Below are positions 35,342 to 48,118 of a stretch of 64,000 nt of DNA, piece by piece. The notes below the pieces were generated by a model. It worked only from the letters and a program-made list of their open reading frames with translations. It searched no databases and was not told where the DNA came from. The stretch spans positions 43,042,924-43,106,923 of the forward strand of contig CM075862.1 in assembly GCA_037975125.1 (NCBI GenBank), read 5' to 3'. Source of the DNA: Latrodectus hesperus. Taxonomy: Eukaryota; Arthropoda; Arachnida; Araneae; Theridiidae. The translations under genes were made by a program, and so were the position numbers. Position 1 is the first letter of the stretch. Every line of letters starts with the position of its first letter.

Positions 35342-36236
35342 CATATGACGTCATTCGACCTCGCTGACGAAATTGTTTCCTTAGAGGGAAATTAGATACT
35401 TTAATTTCGAGGAGACGTCAACTGAGGACGGAAAACCTAATGGTTGTCATATGTTTTTTATACGTTGCAACAGATCTTTTGAGACTCACGAAAATTGAAT
35501 GCATAAATATAAATGGTTTTACAACCACAAGTCTATATTCTCATGTGCAATTCTAATTTCTTTTCTCTTCAGTTCAGTATGCAAATGATTAATACTGATT
35601 CATCAAGAATCACTAAGCACAAAATGAATTGTAACTCATAATTATTTTTAATTTCCAATAGAAAGTAAGCAGGCAATTTTGTCCGCTAGGATCCGATGAC
35701 AGCATATGCAAGTATGTACATGAAAGTAAACATGAGTTACGACTCATCTTGTGAAATGTACACAATAATCCCAGATGAATTAGTATTAATTATCATTTGC
35801 ATTCTGAAGTGAAGCGAAAAAGAAATTACAATTGCACATGAGAATATAGACTTGGGGCGCTCCGTGGCTGAGTGGTCTAAAGCATCACCGCTAATCGCTT
35901 GAGAGCGTAGGAGTGTGGGTTCGATTCCCACCGTGGCCCTGGGTGTTTTCTTCGTTATTCTTCTGTGGTTGTACATCTGTCATTGTGCTATTTGTCCTAT
36001 TATCGACGAAGACTTACAAGCGGATCTCAAGAATCAAGCATACAAGTCTGAATATATGTTATGTAATAAATTTAAAAAAAAATATATAGACTTGTGGTTA
36101 AAAAAAACTATTTATATTTATGCATTCAATTTTGGTGGATCTCAAAAGGTTTGCTGCAATGTATAGAAAACATATAAACAACCGCCATGTTTTCTGTTCT
36201 CAGTTGTCTTCTTCTCAAAGTGAAAGTATCTAATTA
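35342..36236. mobile_element. Inverted composite of a non-coding repeat, with nested SINE
   Basis: Two kinds of segment alternate: A (35342-35400), reversed B (35400-35640), reversed A (35655-35711) and B (35730-36236, interrupted by a SINE). The A sequence GCATATGACGTCAT recurs reversed near 35700, and the B end AACTGAGGACGGAAAAC near 35421 recurs reversed near 36200. A simple A-B copy stands alone at 58527-58860. The simplest reading is one A-B repeat with a second copy inserted into it in opposite orientation. No coding capacity; family unknown. Confidence 0.75.
35855..36083 (+). mobile_element. tRNA-derived SINE, family F, with perfect target duplication
   Basis: A 229-bp insertion flanked by ATATAGACTTG at 35844-35854 and 36084-36094. 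The head has GTGGCTGAGTGGTCTAAAGC (A box), an extra arm and a perfect T-arm GTGGGTTCGATTCCCAC, resembling a class II (Leu/Ser-like) tRNA. It ends in an A-rich tail. It is SINE rather than a tRNA gene, because the acceptor stem pairs poorly and the tail and duplication are present. Confidence 0.9.
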
Positions 36237-37227
36237 AAAATATAGTTGTTGTAGATACAAAATGCGCCAAAAGTTTGTATTTATTTCAAACAGTGAACCA
36301 AAGTCATAAAAATAAAATATTAAATCAGCAAAAAGTTTATTAAGAGGAATATTTCTGAATAAATCTTTAAAAGTCAATAAAAGAAATGCTATCAACAATA
36401 TCTGAAGATGCAAAATTATGCTTGGTTTATAATTACACATATAACTCAAAGTTTTTTTTATTTAATGATATTTACAATAAAATTTGAATAATAGGAGAAA
36501 AATGAAATTAAATTTATTCATAAATGAATTACAACTGCAAGCAATGAAGCGAAATTTAATTGGAGTTTTACGAAACTTTGGATTAATGATAATATAAAGG
36601 ATATTGAAATTATATATACTATTATTTTTCATTTAAATATTCTTTGAAAAATCTGAAATTTTTTTTAACAAAAAAATTATTAATTTAATTCCTTTGTAAA
36701 AACTGCTCGATAAAATGCATTTTCCCATTAAACATGGATAATTTCCTTCTCATATAACCTATTACATCTATCGATCCCATGCTACAATTATCCAGCCGCA
36801 AAATACATCTACACTTTGAATTTGCTTCAATTTTTTTTAAACAGTGTACACTCAAACCTATTTTTATGCTGAGGAATGGGACCCCATAAAACAACATCCA
36901 TAAAAAACTCACGCAAAGCTACACGAGGACAGTTATTAAAAATAGCTTTCGCAACACAGTTAAAATATTTTAACTATAAAATTATAATTAAAATATTTTT
37001 TACAGGTGAATACGAATCACATAAAAAAGTCTCGCGTCGAAAATAACTTGAAGGCCTTCCGAGATAAATATGTATTGCTTTCTGAAAGGAAATCAAGACA
37101 CAAAATTCTAGTGCCTGCAGGATAACGGTATCCTGGTAAAACAAAGCAAAAACGCAAACTTACTGAAAATAGCATAAATATTTTTACTAGAGATACGTAA
37201 ATATAATGATAGGAAAAATTATGTAGA
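36237..37227. other. AT-rich, no gene seen
   Basis: Nothing recognisable. Confidence 0.5.
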
Positions 37228-37300
37228 CCAGGGCTTCTTAAACTTTTGTAATTCACGACCCCATTTATGATTGCGAGTTTCTTGACGACCCCATACAAAT
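37228..37300 (+). mobile_element. hAT-like transposon end (fragment)
   Basis: CAGGGCTTCTTAAACTTTTG followed by ACGACCCC, and a second GACGACCCC, is the usual style of a hAT terminal repeat. No transposase or partner end was found. Confidence 0.55.
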
Positions 37301-37925
37301 ATAAAAGAAAAATAAATTAATATTTTTTGATGATTTATTTATTAGGTAACAATATACATATAAAAATAAATCTTTTCTTCAACTTTAATTAAAACATTTG
37401 AAATAAAATAGCTATGTTGTCTTTCATTCTAATCTGGAAATATTTTTTATAATAAATGTTAATGAGTATTTACTTGATGGTATTATTTTTTTCAAACAAC
37501 AATTAAATAAAACTCCAGCAAAAAAAAGTTAATATGAAACCCTTATTGGAGCAATAATTTAATACTATACATACCTGGATACTAAATTAGTAACTTGAGA
37601 GCACTGGTTATATAAATGTTATTTGTACTTTGGTAACAATACATATGTAATGTAGACGCAATAATTATGAATAGCAATGAAATACATATGAAATGTCGAA
37701 AAGCTAAACAGCCTATCAAATCATTTCATTTTTTATTGACAATTTCGTTAATTATGTATCTAATTAGATTGAAATTTTCCTATACAAAAAAATCGCAGAA
37801 AAAAAAAACGATCGCACAAGAACAGGTTTAAGTATATATGTAAATGTTTCAAGTCAGCCACTGGAGATCTAAGTATTGCGTTGTACGGAAAGTAATTACG
37901 TTTTTCCCACCTGCATCAACATTTT
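37301..37925. other. AT-rich, no gene seen
   Basis: Nothing recognisable; may be the interior of the hAT-like element whose end precedes it. Confidence 0.4.
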
Positions 37926-38218
37926 GCTAATTGTTGCACCAGCATGCTTCCCTGTACCTAGCCCAGAGTTGGGCTCTACAAGTTAGATGGAAGCACTCGG
38001 GTAGAGTCTTCGTGATTTTGAAGCAAGGACCAAGCAGAAGAACCCCAATACTTGGCCTGCCACCCCCAGAGGTATAATTTCACTTGGAGGTTATTGCAAC
38101 CACCCCCAGTTTTAACGTACCCCAGACGCCTTTAGCGAACACGATGGATTTTCGGTCGGCCGGGATTCGAACTCACTACCTTCGAACGACGCCCTAACTA
38201 ACCAGGCCACCGCAGCCT
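37926..38218 (-). mobile_element. tRNA-derived SINE, family B (full copy)
   Basis: Reverse copy of the 23.8-kb SINE. The tRNA-like head is at the right: minus strand GGCTGCGGTGGCCTGGTTAG (A box), then GTTCGAATCCCGG (B box). The body and the GCTGGTGCAACAA end match the other copies. Confidence 0.85.
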
Positions 38219-41200
38219 ACTTTTTGTTAGTAAACCAACCACTTTATGAGTGTGGAATCGTGCTGCTGCCAGAAAGATCTTAAAAACTATTGGACAAGAA
38301 TGGACAATATGCAATACAATATAATATTTAATTACTTTTTCATTTTCATGGAAAATGAAATGACTTTCCGAACAACCCGATATAGTAAACACTGATTAAC
38401 TAAATTGAATGGGCGATGCTATTGTGGATAATCCACAAAATTGCACAGGAACAGGGGAACAAATCAACAGTTACATGTATTTAATCAATTTATGCACACA
38501 TTGTTTGAAGTAGACATACTTATTATTTCATGTGAGTAATAAAATTATTAAATTATTACAATTTACAGAACTCTTTTATTAAAAAGTTATTAAAAAAATA
38601 GTAATATATTCAGTTAAAAATAGTTATATTATATTTAATTATTAAAAATAGTCAAATATAGTAAAAATAGTTATTCAAAAGATTTTGTTTCTTTGCATTG
38701 AAATACTTCTTTATTAGTAACTGAAGTTTTTTTGGAATTCAGACCCATGGATATTTGGTGATTCGTACATCATAAGGTTGATTAGTGTTGTTTTATAAGT
38801 GTAAGAAATGATCTAAGATCCAGTAAGATAATGAAAATTATGTTATAAATTTATTATAATACAGTTTTAGTCAGCGCATTATTTTCTTCCATGCCATTTC
38901 CAAATGCCTATATTTGTCGATTAAACCCAATAAACATAGCTAATTCCCTTTTTAGCGAATATAGCAAGACTGAGGGATATGATGTATATTTTCTTTCTTC
39001 TGTTCCAGCAATTATGCACAAATGACAATTTCGTAAAGTAGGAAAAGAACCTTGTGTTTTTCCCAAAAAGTGAGAAAAATTTCGGAGTGAAAAACTGAAA
39101 TTAATTTATACTGTTTAAATGAATTGCATCATTGAAATTAGTTACATCGTGGCATGAGCAAATTTACAAGGAATTCAAATCAAAATTAATTATATTTACA
39201 AATTACAAAAACTAAAATCAAAGTTTAGGAATAACACCTTAGTTTTCATTTTACAAACGTCTAGAGATGAGTTTCATTCATTTCAACCCTTGACGCGAAA
39301 TGTATGATAGAACAGAAAGGATTTTGTTTTTACATAGACAAAATGTAACTATTGATTGTTGCAAACAAACATGATTATCTCGAGTATCATATATTCCTAT
39401 ATCTTTAAAATACATATTTTGAGTAAGATATTGTTAATCATTTGTTACGTATTTTGAATCAGTATTAAATTCACAGAAATTTAAAAATAGATTTACTTTC
39501 ATAGTAGAATGAAATTCTATTAAATATATAGCTATCCTTCAAACTAATCAACATCTTTCAAACTTTTATTGATTTATGAGGAAAAAAGGAAAAGTACAAC
39601 AAACACTTTTGTGAAATGACATGTTTTATCAATTACACTTTTAGCAATGTATTGCAATCAGTTTTAATTTTATTATTTATTTTAATTTATTATTATTTCG
39701 TAAAATAAGCCATGCCATGAAGTTACTAAAAAGCAAAAACTGCTACACGTAGAAAAATTTTGAGATATTTTTTTCACTGACAACAGAAACTCACCAAAGG
39801 CAATTAATCGCCAAATATATGTTAATGTTGGCGGTGAAACTTAATTGCAGTGCATTGTGGTGATTTTTTAACAATGATATTTATAATTCTAATTTGAGCG
39901 CCATTTATGTGCAATTTTAATTTTTTCTAAATGTGAATTTTTTTTTTTTTTTTTTTAATATTTGGTGTGTTTATGGCTTATTTCCGATTGCGCGTATTTG
40001 AGATAAAATCAAATATAAATATAAAAGTAAAAATTTTATTCATTAAATTTGAGAAAAATTTAGAATTGTATTTAAGTATTTAACGATTTTTCTTGTCATA
40101 AAATCATTGAACTCCATTTCGTTAGAAATGTATGTGTTGGATATATAATCACCTCTTCTCTATTGTATTTTCTTCTATTAATTGTAAATGTAAATTGTTT
40201 TTTATTGAGAATTTTTAAATTTTATACAGGCATTCAGATTTTAATTTTTTTTTACATGTAAGTCTCACAAAAATTCTTATATATTGCAAATTTTCTATTT
40301 CCGTAAAATGATGTGCTTTGGAAAAATGACATTAGGAAAACTTGCATTATTCATATTTTAGTAACTTATAAATTGTATTTAAAATACATACATTCTCTTA
40401 AAATATGAGCCATTAAATAGAATCATTATTAAGATCATTAATTAGAAGAATCTATAAACTTTGTTTTTCTAGCTATGATTTATTTTTTATATTGCTTTCA
40501 TTAGCTATAATTCTACGTTGGTTATTTTATAATTATAAAATTTCAAGCGCTTTTTTAAAAAGTAATCATCTGAAATTTTCTTATTTCAATTTATTAATGA
40601 TATTTTAAGAAAATTTAATCAATTCTTCATATTTTTATTGTATTCTTATATGTCCTTAGGGTTAACTATTTAAAAATATTACCATTTTCTCCTCTATTTC
40701 TTACATGATACTGTCTAGAAGAACTAATTTACCATTAGAGTTTGACCAAATCTTGATACCTTCGTCATTTTCAACTTGGCAAGAAAAATTCGCCAAATAT
40801 CGCTACGTTTACTATTATGCTCACTTATACAATTTCTTTTTAATTTTAGTACAGTTTATTTCATTATTTTTTTGTATTCTATCAATTTTTAAGGAATTTC
40901 TTCTATGATTACCAAGAAATTTTATTATTTGTCAAAAATTGCACACCATCTGATTTAATGTTTTTATTTTACATTTTTTATATCAGAAAAAATATCAATG
41001 CAAGTTTGTTTTTTAATGATGAATAAAATTAAACTAATTATTTATTTATTTATTTTTTGCTTTCAGGTATTTTATTTGCTTTCGCGTGCGCGATTTTTAG
41101 ATTTCTTTCTCTAATATATTTTTATTTTATTAACATTATCATTTAACATCTTTTTTTATCAAACTTTTTTATCTAACATTATCGTTTAACATTTTCTAAT

Positions 41201-42690
41201 ATTTTTTGTTGGTATATTTTAAAACTTTGTAGGGAAAATATCATAAATTTTTTTTAATGATTAGTATGATAAAAATTAATTATAGTGTTTCAAGATTAGG
41301 TTATTTTAAATATCACGAGTATATTTATAAAATAAAGAATCAAAATTAATGTAGAATCGCCTTGAATTCATTGAGAAACATCTGTTTCGCCAACGGCACT
41401 TATGAGTCGAAGAATTGTAAGATTCTGTTCTTGAACTCCTACAATGCTAGTCATAAAGATCTGTCATTTAAATCTGCGCTTTATTAATCGCAGTTTTTGT
41501 CTACTTTATTTTTTCTTTCTTTTAAGTTACGGCTATGGGGAAAATCATTTATCGCATAAAACAAATATTTGAATTGCAAAAAATGAATTTTTTTCTTCTT
41601 ATTTATTTTTTGCTTTTTTTACGACTTTATGTGAGGTTTCGTGTTCACGGAAGCTATAACACTTCCACAACTGATAAAATTGTTGCTGAATGAAGCAAAG
41701 CGATAAGATTTGTTGTCACTGTAGTCAAAGGTTAAAGTTATTTTTTTAACGAGATATGCTACGAAAGACCAAAGTTATATTCATTCAAGTGGAATTATAC
41801 AAGGATATATGAAATCTTCAAAAATCAGCATTTATGCTCGAGTGGGCGTTGTATTTATTGTTTTGGGGAATTAATTAAATATTTTATTCCCTAAAAGTAT
41901 CCTTGATAAATAAATCATTTTTTGATAGATGCGATATGTACATGTTACAGACGTAGAAATAATGATGTGACACCACTCTATGTAACCTTTCATTCAAGTT
42001 TTTAAAATAAGTTTTTGAATTTTAACTTCACCACTCGAGTGAACTTATCTCATATTTTTTTTAATCCTGTATCTTATCAAATTTTTTCTCAGTAGAAAAT
42101 AAATTGATTCTTTCAATAAAAAATAAGTTACTGAAAAATTGTGAACGAACTCCTTAAGACCTAGTGGTCAGATTACGCTTTTCGAAGAAGAAAATCCTGT
42201 GTTCGATATAGCTATATCACAATTACATACCTAATATAGACTAAATTACATTTTATATTCAAAAATACTTTTTAGTAAAATACAGTTTTTCTCGAGCAAA
42301 TCATACACCTGAAATTTCAAGATTTATTTAATAAACTTTTTAGAAATAAAAAACAGGATGTACGAGGGCGATCATTTTCTTTGCTCTACTACTGCAACGG
42401 CAAAACAGTATCTTCAGTTCGATTTTAAGCACTTGTTGCGGACAAGTCTACTGTTTATGTGGATCTATTTATCCGTAACACTTAAAAAAATAGGTGTAAT
42501 TAAATATGTAAGCTTCTGTCTTTGGGTTTTAAATAGGAAACTAAAAATATGTCGTATGTAATGAATTCCATATAATAACACGTAGTTAACAAAACAGAAT
42601 CACACGAAACGCATCTTTTGGGAATTGATGTATTGCACTATACACGCGAGTTCCTGAATCATTATGGTTCCTCACTAAAATTAGTGACTA
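38219..42690. other. Long AT-rich stretch, no gene seen
   Basis: About 4.5 kb with many homopolymer runs, including about 18 T at 39940-39957. A degraded tRNA-like phrase (CCTAGTGGTCAGATTACGC, then TGTGTTCGAT) at 42165-42210 may be an old SINE head. No coding region is supported. Confidence 0.55.
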
Positions 42691-42694
42691 TTTA

Positions 42695-42745
42695 GAACGT
42701 GTCGGCAACCAATGGTACGCGTGCCAAATCTGGCACGTGGTACAA
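42695..42745. repeat. Fragment shared with 63283-63320
   Basis: GGCAACCAA followed by GCGTGCCAAATCTGGCAC occurs here and at 63283-63320. The core is the palindrome GTGCCAAATCTGGCAC. The style suggests the end of a hAT-like element. Confidence 0.6.
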
Positions 42746-43019
42746 TTCTCAATCGCACTTTCTTTAGTGAAGTTTATATTTTAATTAATATTAATCTTTA
42801 ATGATGCATAATTAATATATTGGATGATTCCAATATGTGTTTATAAATAACGAGATGTAGCAGTGCCCATCCAGACAAGCAATAATTACATAGGAACTTA
42901 GGCTCCCATTTCACTCTGAGAGACAGGAAGGAGCAATGAGAATTCCAACCTGAACTTACAACAATGTGAACAAAGTGAATGAACGATAACAAAAATTAAG
43001 CAATCATATTTATTATTTA

Positions 43020-43708
43020 GGGAAAAACTACCATCAACTGATCAAAACGCCGAACACGCGTGTCGTTGAACAATTACTATCAGAGACTAACATCTGGTGT
43101 TTCCTCCCGAAGATTCTTGGAGTCCTTAATTTTGTCAGCGGAAACAACGATTTTCATTGCGAGATCTTCAGCTGCGTTCACGGGCTGATCTTCAGCTGAG
43201 CTACATTAAAGATTTCATGTGGTTCCAGAAGAAAAATTCCAAAGGGTTGAGGTCCAGTGATAAAGGGGTCCAAGCTAAAGGTTTGTTATGTTCGATCCAT
43301 TGCGCGGGATATGTGGCATTCAAGAACTTATGTACCGCGATGAAAAATGTCCTGGGGTCTCAAATCAAATAATACCAGTAGTCGTGAGAAACCATTTTAA
43401 GCCTGGACAACACAGCAAAACATTGGCAGGCAAAATGAACAATGAACTTCTATGGTAGCCAATAGAAATTCAACTCATCCCTTAGTGGAGCTCATGAAAG
43501 AGTAGTACACGTTATCCGCCTCAATAACTGAGACTCCTTGTTCTTATTTTAAGAATTTCCTTTTTCTTCTTCGCTATGTTGGCGTTTTTATCTTCCTTTT
43601 TCCTGATTTTCAAAGTGAAACGCAATCCTATATTCTATGGTAATTATTGGTCTACATGAGTGTTATCACCCCTCTTAATTCGTAAAAGCAATTTAAAATC
43701 ACCCTGTA
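43020..43708 (-). pseudogene. Decayed mariner-like (DUF4817-type) transposase remnant
   Basis: On the minus strand at 43340-43205 the sequence reads KFLNATYPAQWIEHNKPLAW and then LDLNPLEFFFWNHMKSL. This is the last catalytic block of a Tc1/mariner-related transposase of the type annotated in many arthropods with DUF4817 proteins. Other parts are unreadable. The right end ACCCTGTA (43701-43708) followed by TA fits the terminal repeat style of that group. The left end is not visible. Confidence 0.68.
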
Positions 43709-43796
43709 TAAATATATCTTTGAATGATACACAATTAATATATAATAAAACTATGAATATATGTTTTATAGATCTGTATTCTCTAACTTTGCTTGT

Positions 43797-43976
43797 GCCG
43801 AGCTGGCAGCCGAATGGTTAGCGCTCTTGCCTTCGGTTCAACAGTTTGTGGGTTCGAATCCCATCTTGGGCATGGATGTTTGTAGTGGTTCGGAATCCAC
43901 TTTAAACCATAGGTCCCGGTCTAATTAACCCTCGTGTGCAAAAAAGGACCGTTGAGCGACAAACAAACCAAACCTA
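43797..43976 (+). mobile_element. tRNA-derived SINE, family D
   Basis: The head has GGCAGCCGAATGGTTAGCGC (A box) and TGGGTTCGAATCCCA (perfect T-arm), then ATGGATGTTTGTAGTGGTTC and an end GACAAACAAACCAAACC. The copy at 53598-53773 is the same family in reverse. No convincing flanking duplication. Confidence 0.87.
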
Positions 43977-45174
43977 ACGTTTGATTGTATTGCAAAATTT
44001 ATTAAATTGTTTCAAATATTTAGTGTGAGATATTCTAAATTACATAGGTAGATTAGTTTGACATACCACAGTAGTTAGGTTGCACTGGTACAGGGTATAA
44101 GCGTACTGTTTTACTAAACTTTGATTTGGCAGATATATTGTACTTGTAAATGTATTTAACAAAAACAGTTCCTGACATAGGAAGGATGTCAAAAATATTT
44201 CCCAGAAGGCGCGGCGATTCCATGAAATCTAATATCTTTGAAAGGGTAAGACATGGATTCGTAATAATCCAAAGAGCACATCACTGACTATAGTCTAATA
44301 ACATATTGATCGAAGTAGTATGCGCTAGATTCAACCCCTGCCTCTGTCATTAATTAAATACATATATTCGTTTCTGCTTGTGCACAAATCTGGATGGACG
44401 TTTGGGAGATCTCCGAGTATATTTTTTATCAATCCTGACAACTGATCCCTCGCTATTCATAAAAGTTCACCCAGAAGGCAATAATACAATGTGAATGTTA
44501 AAAACCTTACTCAACAACTCTCAAGCTTTTTTCAGTTGTTCTGTATCGAATGTCAGAAAGTCAATGTCGACCAGGTGTCAAGTGCTATACATATGTGCTA
44601 ACGAGTTAATTTTTAAGTTCTTCTTTCGATGGCATTTCATATTTGGACCTATGTATTTACTCTTGAAATATATACGTTATGAAGCGTTTTATTAGGATAT
44701 CTACATGGTTACCCTTATTAAGTCTTACCAAATGTTAACGACATTTCAAGTTTAACTTTCCCATGTGATTCTGATTCTAGATTATGCTGTCTTTCCTCCA
44801 AGTTTGCACGTAGATATCCGCATGGATTGTATTCCAATGGTATTTCTTTTTCATTGCTCATGTATACTTTTACCTGTTTTAAAATTGAAATTCTGTAAAA
44901 ATATGTAAGTATCAGTTTAATGTGACTGGAGCTTCATGAAATGTGCTCCATGATGTGGAAGGACCCGGAATTCAATTCCAGGCGTTGTTGAACAGTGAAA
45001 AATAAATGTTGCACTATGTATCCGTATACATGTACCTGTATTTAGATGGTTGCATAGTTTTTGTTTCGTAATTTTTCTGTTTGCCACACGGGAATATTGT
45101 TCTCAGCCTATGAAAAGTCTTCTCGGAAGAAAATGGCGCAATGAATGTTTCCTTTAATTCCTAATTCCTGAAGA
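43977..45174. other. No gene; possible old SINE head near 44.95 kb
   Basis: At about 44935-45000 GAAGGACCCGGAATTCAATTCC resembles a family C head in plus orientation. The rest is AT-rich without recognisable genes. Confidence 0.45.
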
Positions 45175-45222
45175 TGTTTAAAGGAATTAGGGGTTTCCTT
45201 TAAAACCTAATTCCTTTAAACA
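45175..45222. repeat. Perfect 17-bp hairpin
   Basis: TGTTTAAAGGAATTAGG (45175-45191) and its exact reverse complement (45206-45222) enclose a 14-bp loop. A third partial copy, CCTTTAATTCCTAATTCC, lies just upstream at 45151. Confidence 0.92.
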
Positions 45223-45798
45223 GTTTCAGCTTTTTGACGTTCACTACGCAGTATTAAGTCACTGGAATCGAAACAGGTGATAAACTTCGATAAGGGAAAA
45301 ATGCTTTAAGGTAATTAATCATTTTCAGTGTGTTTTAGTTTGGAAAGAAAGATGCAGATCTTTGTTCTAGTTATTTAATCCAATTTATTTGTGATAAGAT
45401 TTGTGTACAACTAATCACTTATTCAGGATTTTAGTTAATTTTCTTTGCCTTTATTTCCTTCCAAGCAAATCCAGTTTTACGATGCAGTTTACGTACTTAG
45501 AAGAAACAAGCAAAAACAATTATTTTAACTGATGACCACAAGAATCAATCCCAAGCTGGAAACTCATCGTGAAACGTGATTGGGGGCTGGACTAAAGTTC
45601 CTGATTATATGGCAGCTCAATTAACATTGATTTAGAATTAACGTGATCAGAATCACCTAAGCAATCCTTTATGAGATATTGAAGGGAAATCTCGTATCTT
45701 GGAAATGTTTTATGATATCCAACTATTTGTCAATTTTTAATTTAACTTTAAAACAGTGTAGGTTTTAATTCTCACAACAACGCCAAACTTTTAAATGA

Positions 45799-45800
<2 letters not shown>
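45223..45800. other. No gene seen
   Basis: AT-rich, nothing recognisable. Confidence 0.5.

Positions 45801-45866
<66 letters not shown>
45801..45866. repeat. (TA)n microsatellite, 66 bp
   Basis: A pure AT dinucleotide array. Confidence 0.98.
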
Positions 45867-45869
<3 letters not shown>

Positions 45870-47811
45870 GCAGTTGTTAATTTGCAAAATCAATCAAGGT
45901 TTTCGAAAATTGTTCGGTAAACCGAGAAAATAGTAAAAAGAAATTGATATCATGTGTAAAGTTTAATTTGTTTCATTTAAAAATTCATTACAATAGTAGT
46001 TTAAAAGTAAAGAAATTATAAACCGTAATGAGATTTATTAAATTTTAAATTTGTAAGAATGAAAATCAAGCAATGTCACTTTTTAAAATAATAATAGCAA
46101 TTATAGCTATGTAAATAAAATTAAAAATATCGTTATACATAAAAAAATTCAATAAAAAGTTTTAATTATAATTTATGTTGTATATGAATAATATTACATA
46201 AAATTTACGCGAAAATGCAAAAACATTATACCGCTAAAAGTTTATATAAATATATGCTTTTAGCAGATATATTTATATACGTGCATGATACTGTGTGTGT
46301 GTAAATGGTTTTCAAAGGTAATAAGCTCAAGCCATATTTACAGTGACCATAAATGTTTTCGCTGCATTTGATAAAAGTGATTTATTACAACACGAAAAAA
46401 AACTTCGGCGAGAAAAAAAAATGCGACTATGTAAAAGATAGTCAATTTACATTTCGTTTAGATAATCAGAGATAAATGCTGCATTATAACTCTCCGATCG
46501 TATTGACCTTTTCTTCTCGACTTCATTATTGTTACTTTGATCCTTTTTATTTAAAAATCTTGTCCTCTCTTTCGCATGGCGACAGATTTATGAGGGGAGT
46601 TCGAAGTAACTCGCCTCTTTTATATCATTTCATTTATTGTTTCGAGTTGCATATGGCTTAAGTGGATCATTTTCTACGACTCTGAAATCGTAAATAAAAA
46701 TGCCAATTTAAAATAGAAATATTAAGTATCATGAGTGACTATTAATTGCGCTTGAATACCAAAGCCAATAAGCACCACTCCTTGATAACAAAATTAAACA
46801 GGTTTTACTACTAGACATAGCAATCTCTCATTTTTAATTAACAATGAAATAAAAAGATTAGAAACCATATCTATTTATTTATGCATATAAATTCTTTTCT
46901 TTACTTACAAATACGTTTTTATTTATAATATGCAAATATTTAATTAATTTGTTTGAAAATGTTATTAAAGGATATTGTTATTAAATGTAAGAAATAATAG
47001 TTTCGTTTAAAATTATTAATCAGATATCTTCACTTATGATACTAAACTTAATAAGAATAATTTTTGGAAGATTTTTTGAAAAAAAGTACCTTACAACGTA
47101 ATTCGTTAGTATTTGCAAAAATATGCTTCTTTCTGATTTATTGTTCATATTTGTTTTGAATAGCTATCTTTAAATGCTTTACTTTTACTTGCAATTACTA
47201 GTATTGTAAGAAAGTGTTTCCGGTATATATGATATACAGAGGAAATATGTGAGAAGGTTGATGAAAATAATCAACGTCTCTCTTTCTTTAAAAAAAAAAA
47301 TCGATGTAGAATAAAAGATAAAAGCCCCTGTTGTGAAACATTCGGATTTTAATACTTTTGTTAAAGAAAGTCACGTTTTATTATTTAAAAAAAATGATAA
47401 ATTTTATTTGATATCTATTGAATAAAAAATTATTTCATAATAATTTGATTTAAAATATTTAAGCAAAGATAAGTATATTTACAAAAGATATTATAAAAGA
47501 AATATGATCGTAAACTGATGATAATAGTCATTAAAAAGAATTAATATAAGAAAAATATGGATATCCCTATTTTGAAATATTCTTTTGTTAATCTTGCATT
47601 TTATTATTTTAAAGGAATGATACATTTTTTTATTTCTCATTTACTGAAAGAAAATTTATTTTATAATAATTTGATATTATAAAATAAATTTATTAATCAT
47701 TAAAAAGACGATTATTTTTCAGGAAAATAAAAATTGGCTTCACGCATTTTAATAAATAAAAATTATATTAATTTTAACAGTTTACTAGGATGTTACAAAA
47801 ATTGGAACAAA
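45867..47811. other. AT-rich, no gene seen
   Basis: Nothing recognisable. Confidence 0.5.
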
Positions 47812-48118
47812 GTAGCCGACCGATGGCTGAGTGGTTCGCGCTCCTAACTGCTGAGCAGCGGGTCCTGGGTTCGAATCCCGGTTCGGGCATGGATGTTACT
47901 TTCTTTCACTATTCTCTCTGTGTTTTTCTATCCTTTCTTCTGTGGAGATTTATGAATGTGGCCCACCCTATAAACGGGTTTGTGGTGGTATGGCGCGGGC
48001 AACGCTACTCGCCTCCGTGACTTGGTTGGTTCACAGGTGCCTGCTGGGTAACGACAAATGAGTAGCAGTTCCTTGTTATGGCATAGGGTTCAAGTGCCCG
48101 CCGTTGGGAAAAAAGAAC
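47812..48118 (+). mobile_element. tRNA-derived SINE, family E
   Basis: The head has GATGGCTGAGTGGTTCGCGC (A box) and CTGGGTTCGAATCCCGG (B box), then GGGCATGGATGTT. That junction is shared with family D, but the rest of the body (GTGGCCCACCC, GGTGCCTGCTGGGTAACG) is different. A short possible duplication GAACAAA lies at each end. Confidence 0.83.

Noticed and set aside
35855..35940. Genuine Leu/Ser-type tRNA gene
   Set aside because: The T-arm is perfect but the acceptor stem pairs at only about four positions, and the unit has a SINE body, A-rich tail and target duplication.
42358..42561. Second mariner-type end (ACGAGGGCGATCATTTTC) with a 67-residue frame
   Set aside because: Only the first few bases resemble the mariner terminal repeat; no partner end or transposase sequence was found.
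47812..47890. Genuine tRNA gene
   Set aside because: The acceptor stem does not pair properly; it is the head of a longer SINE.
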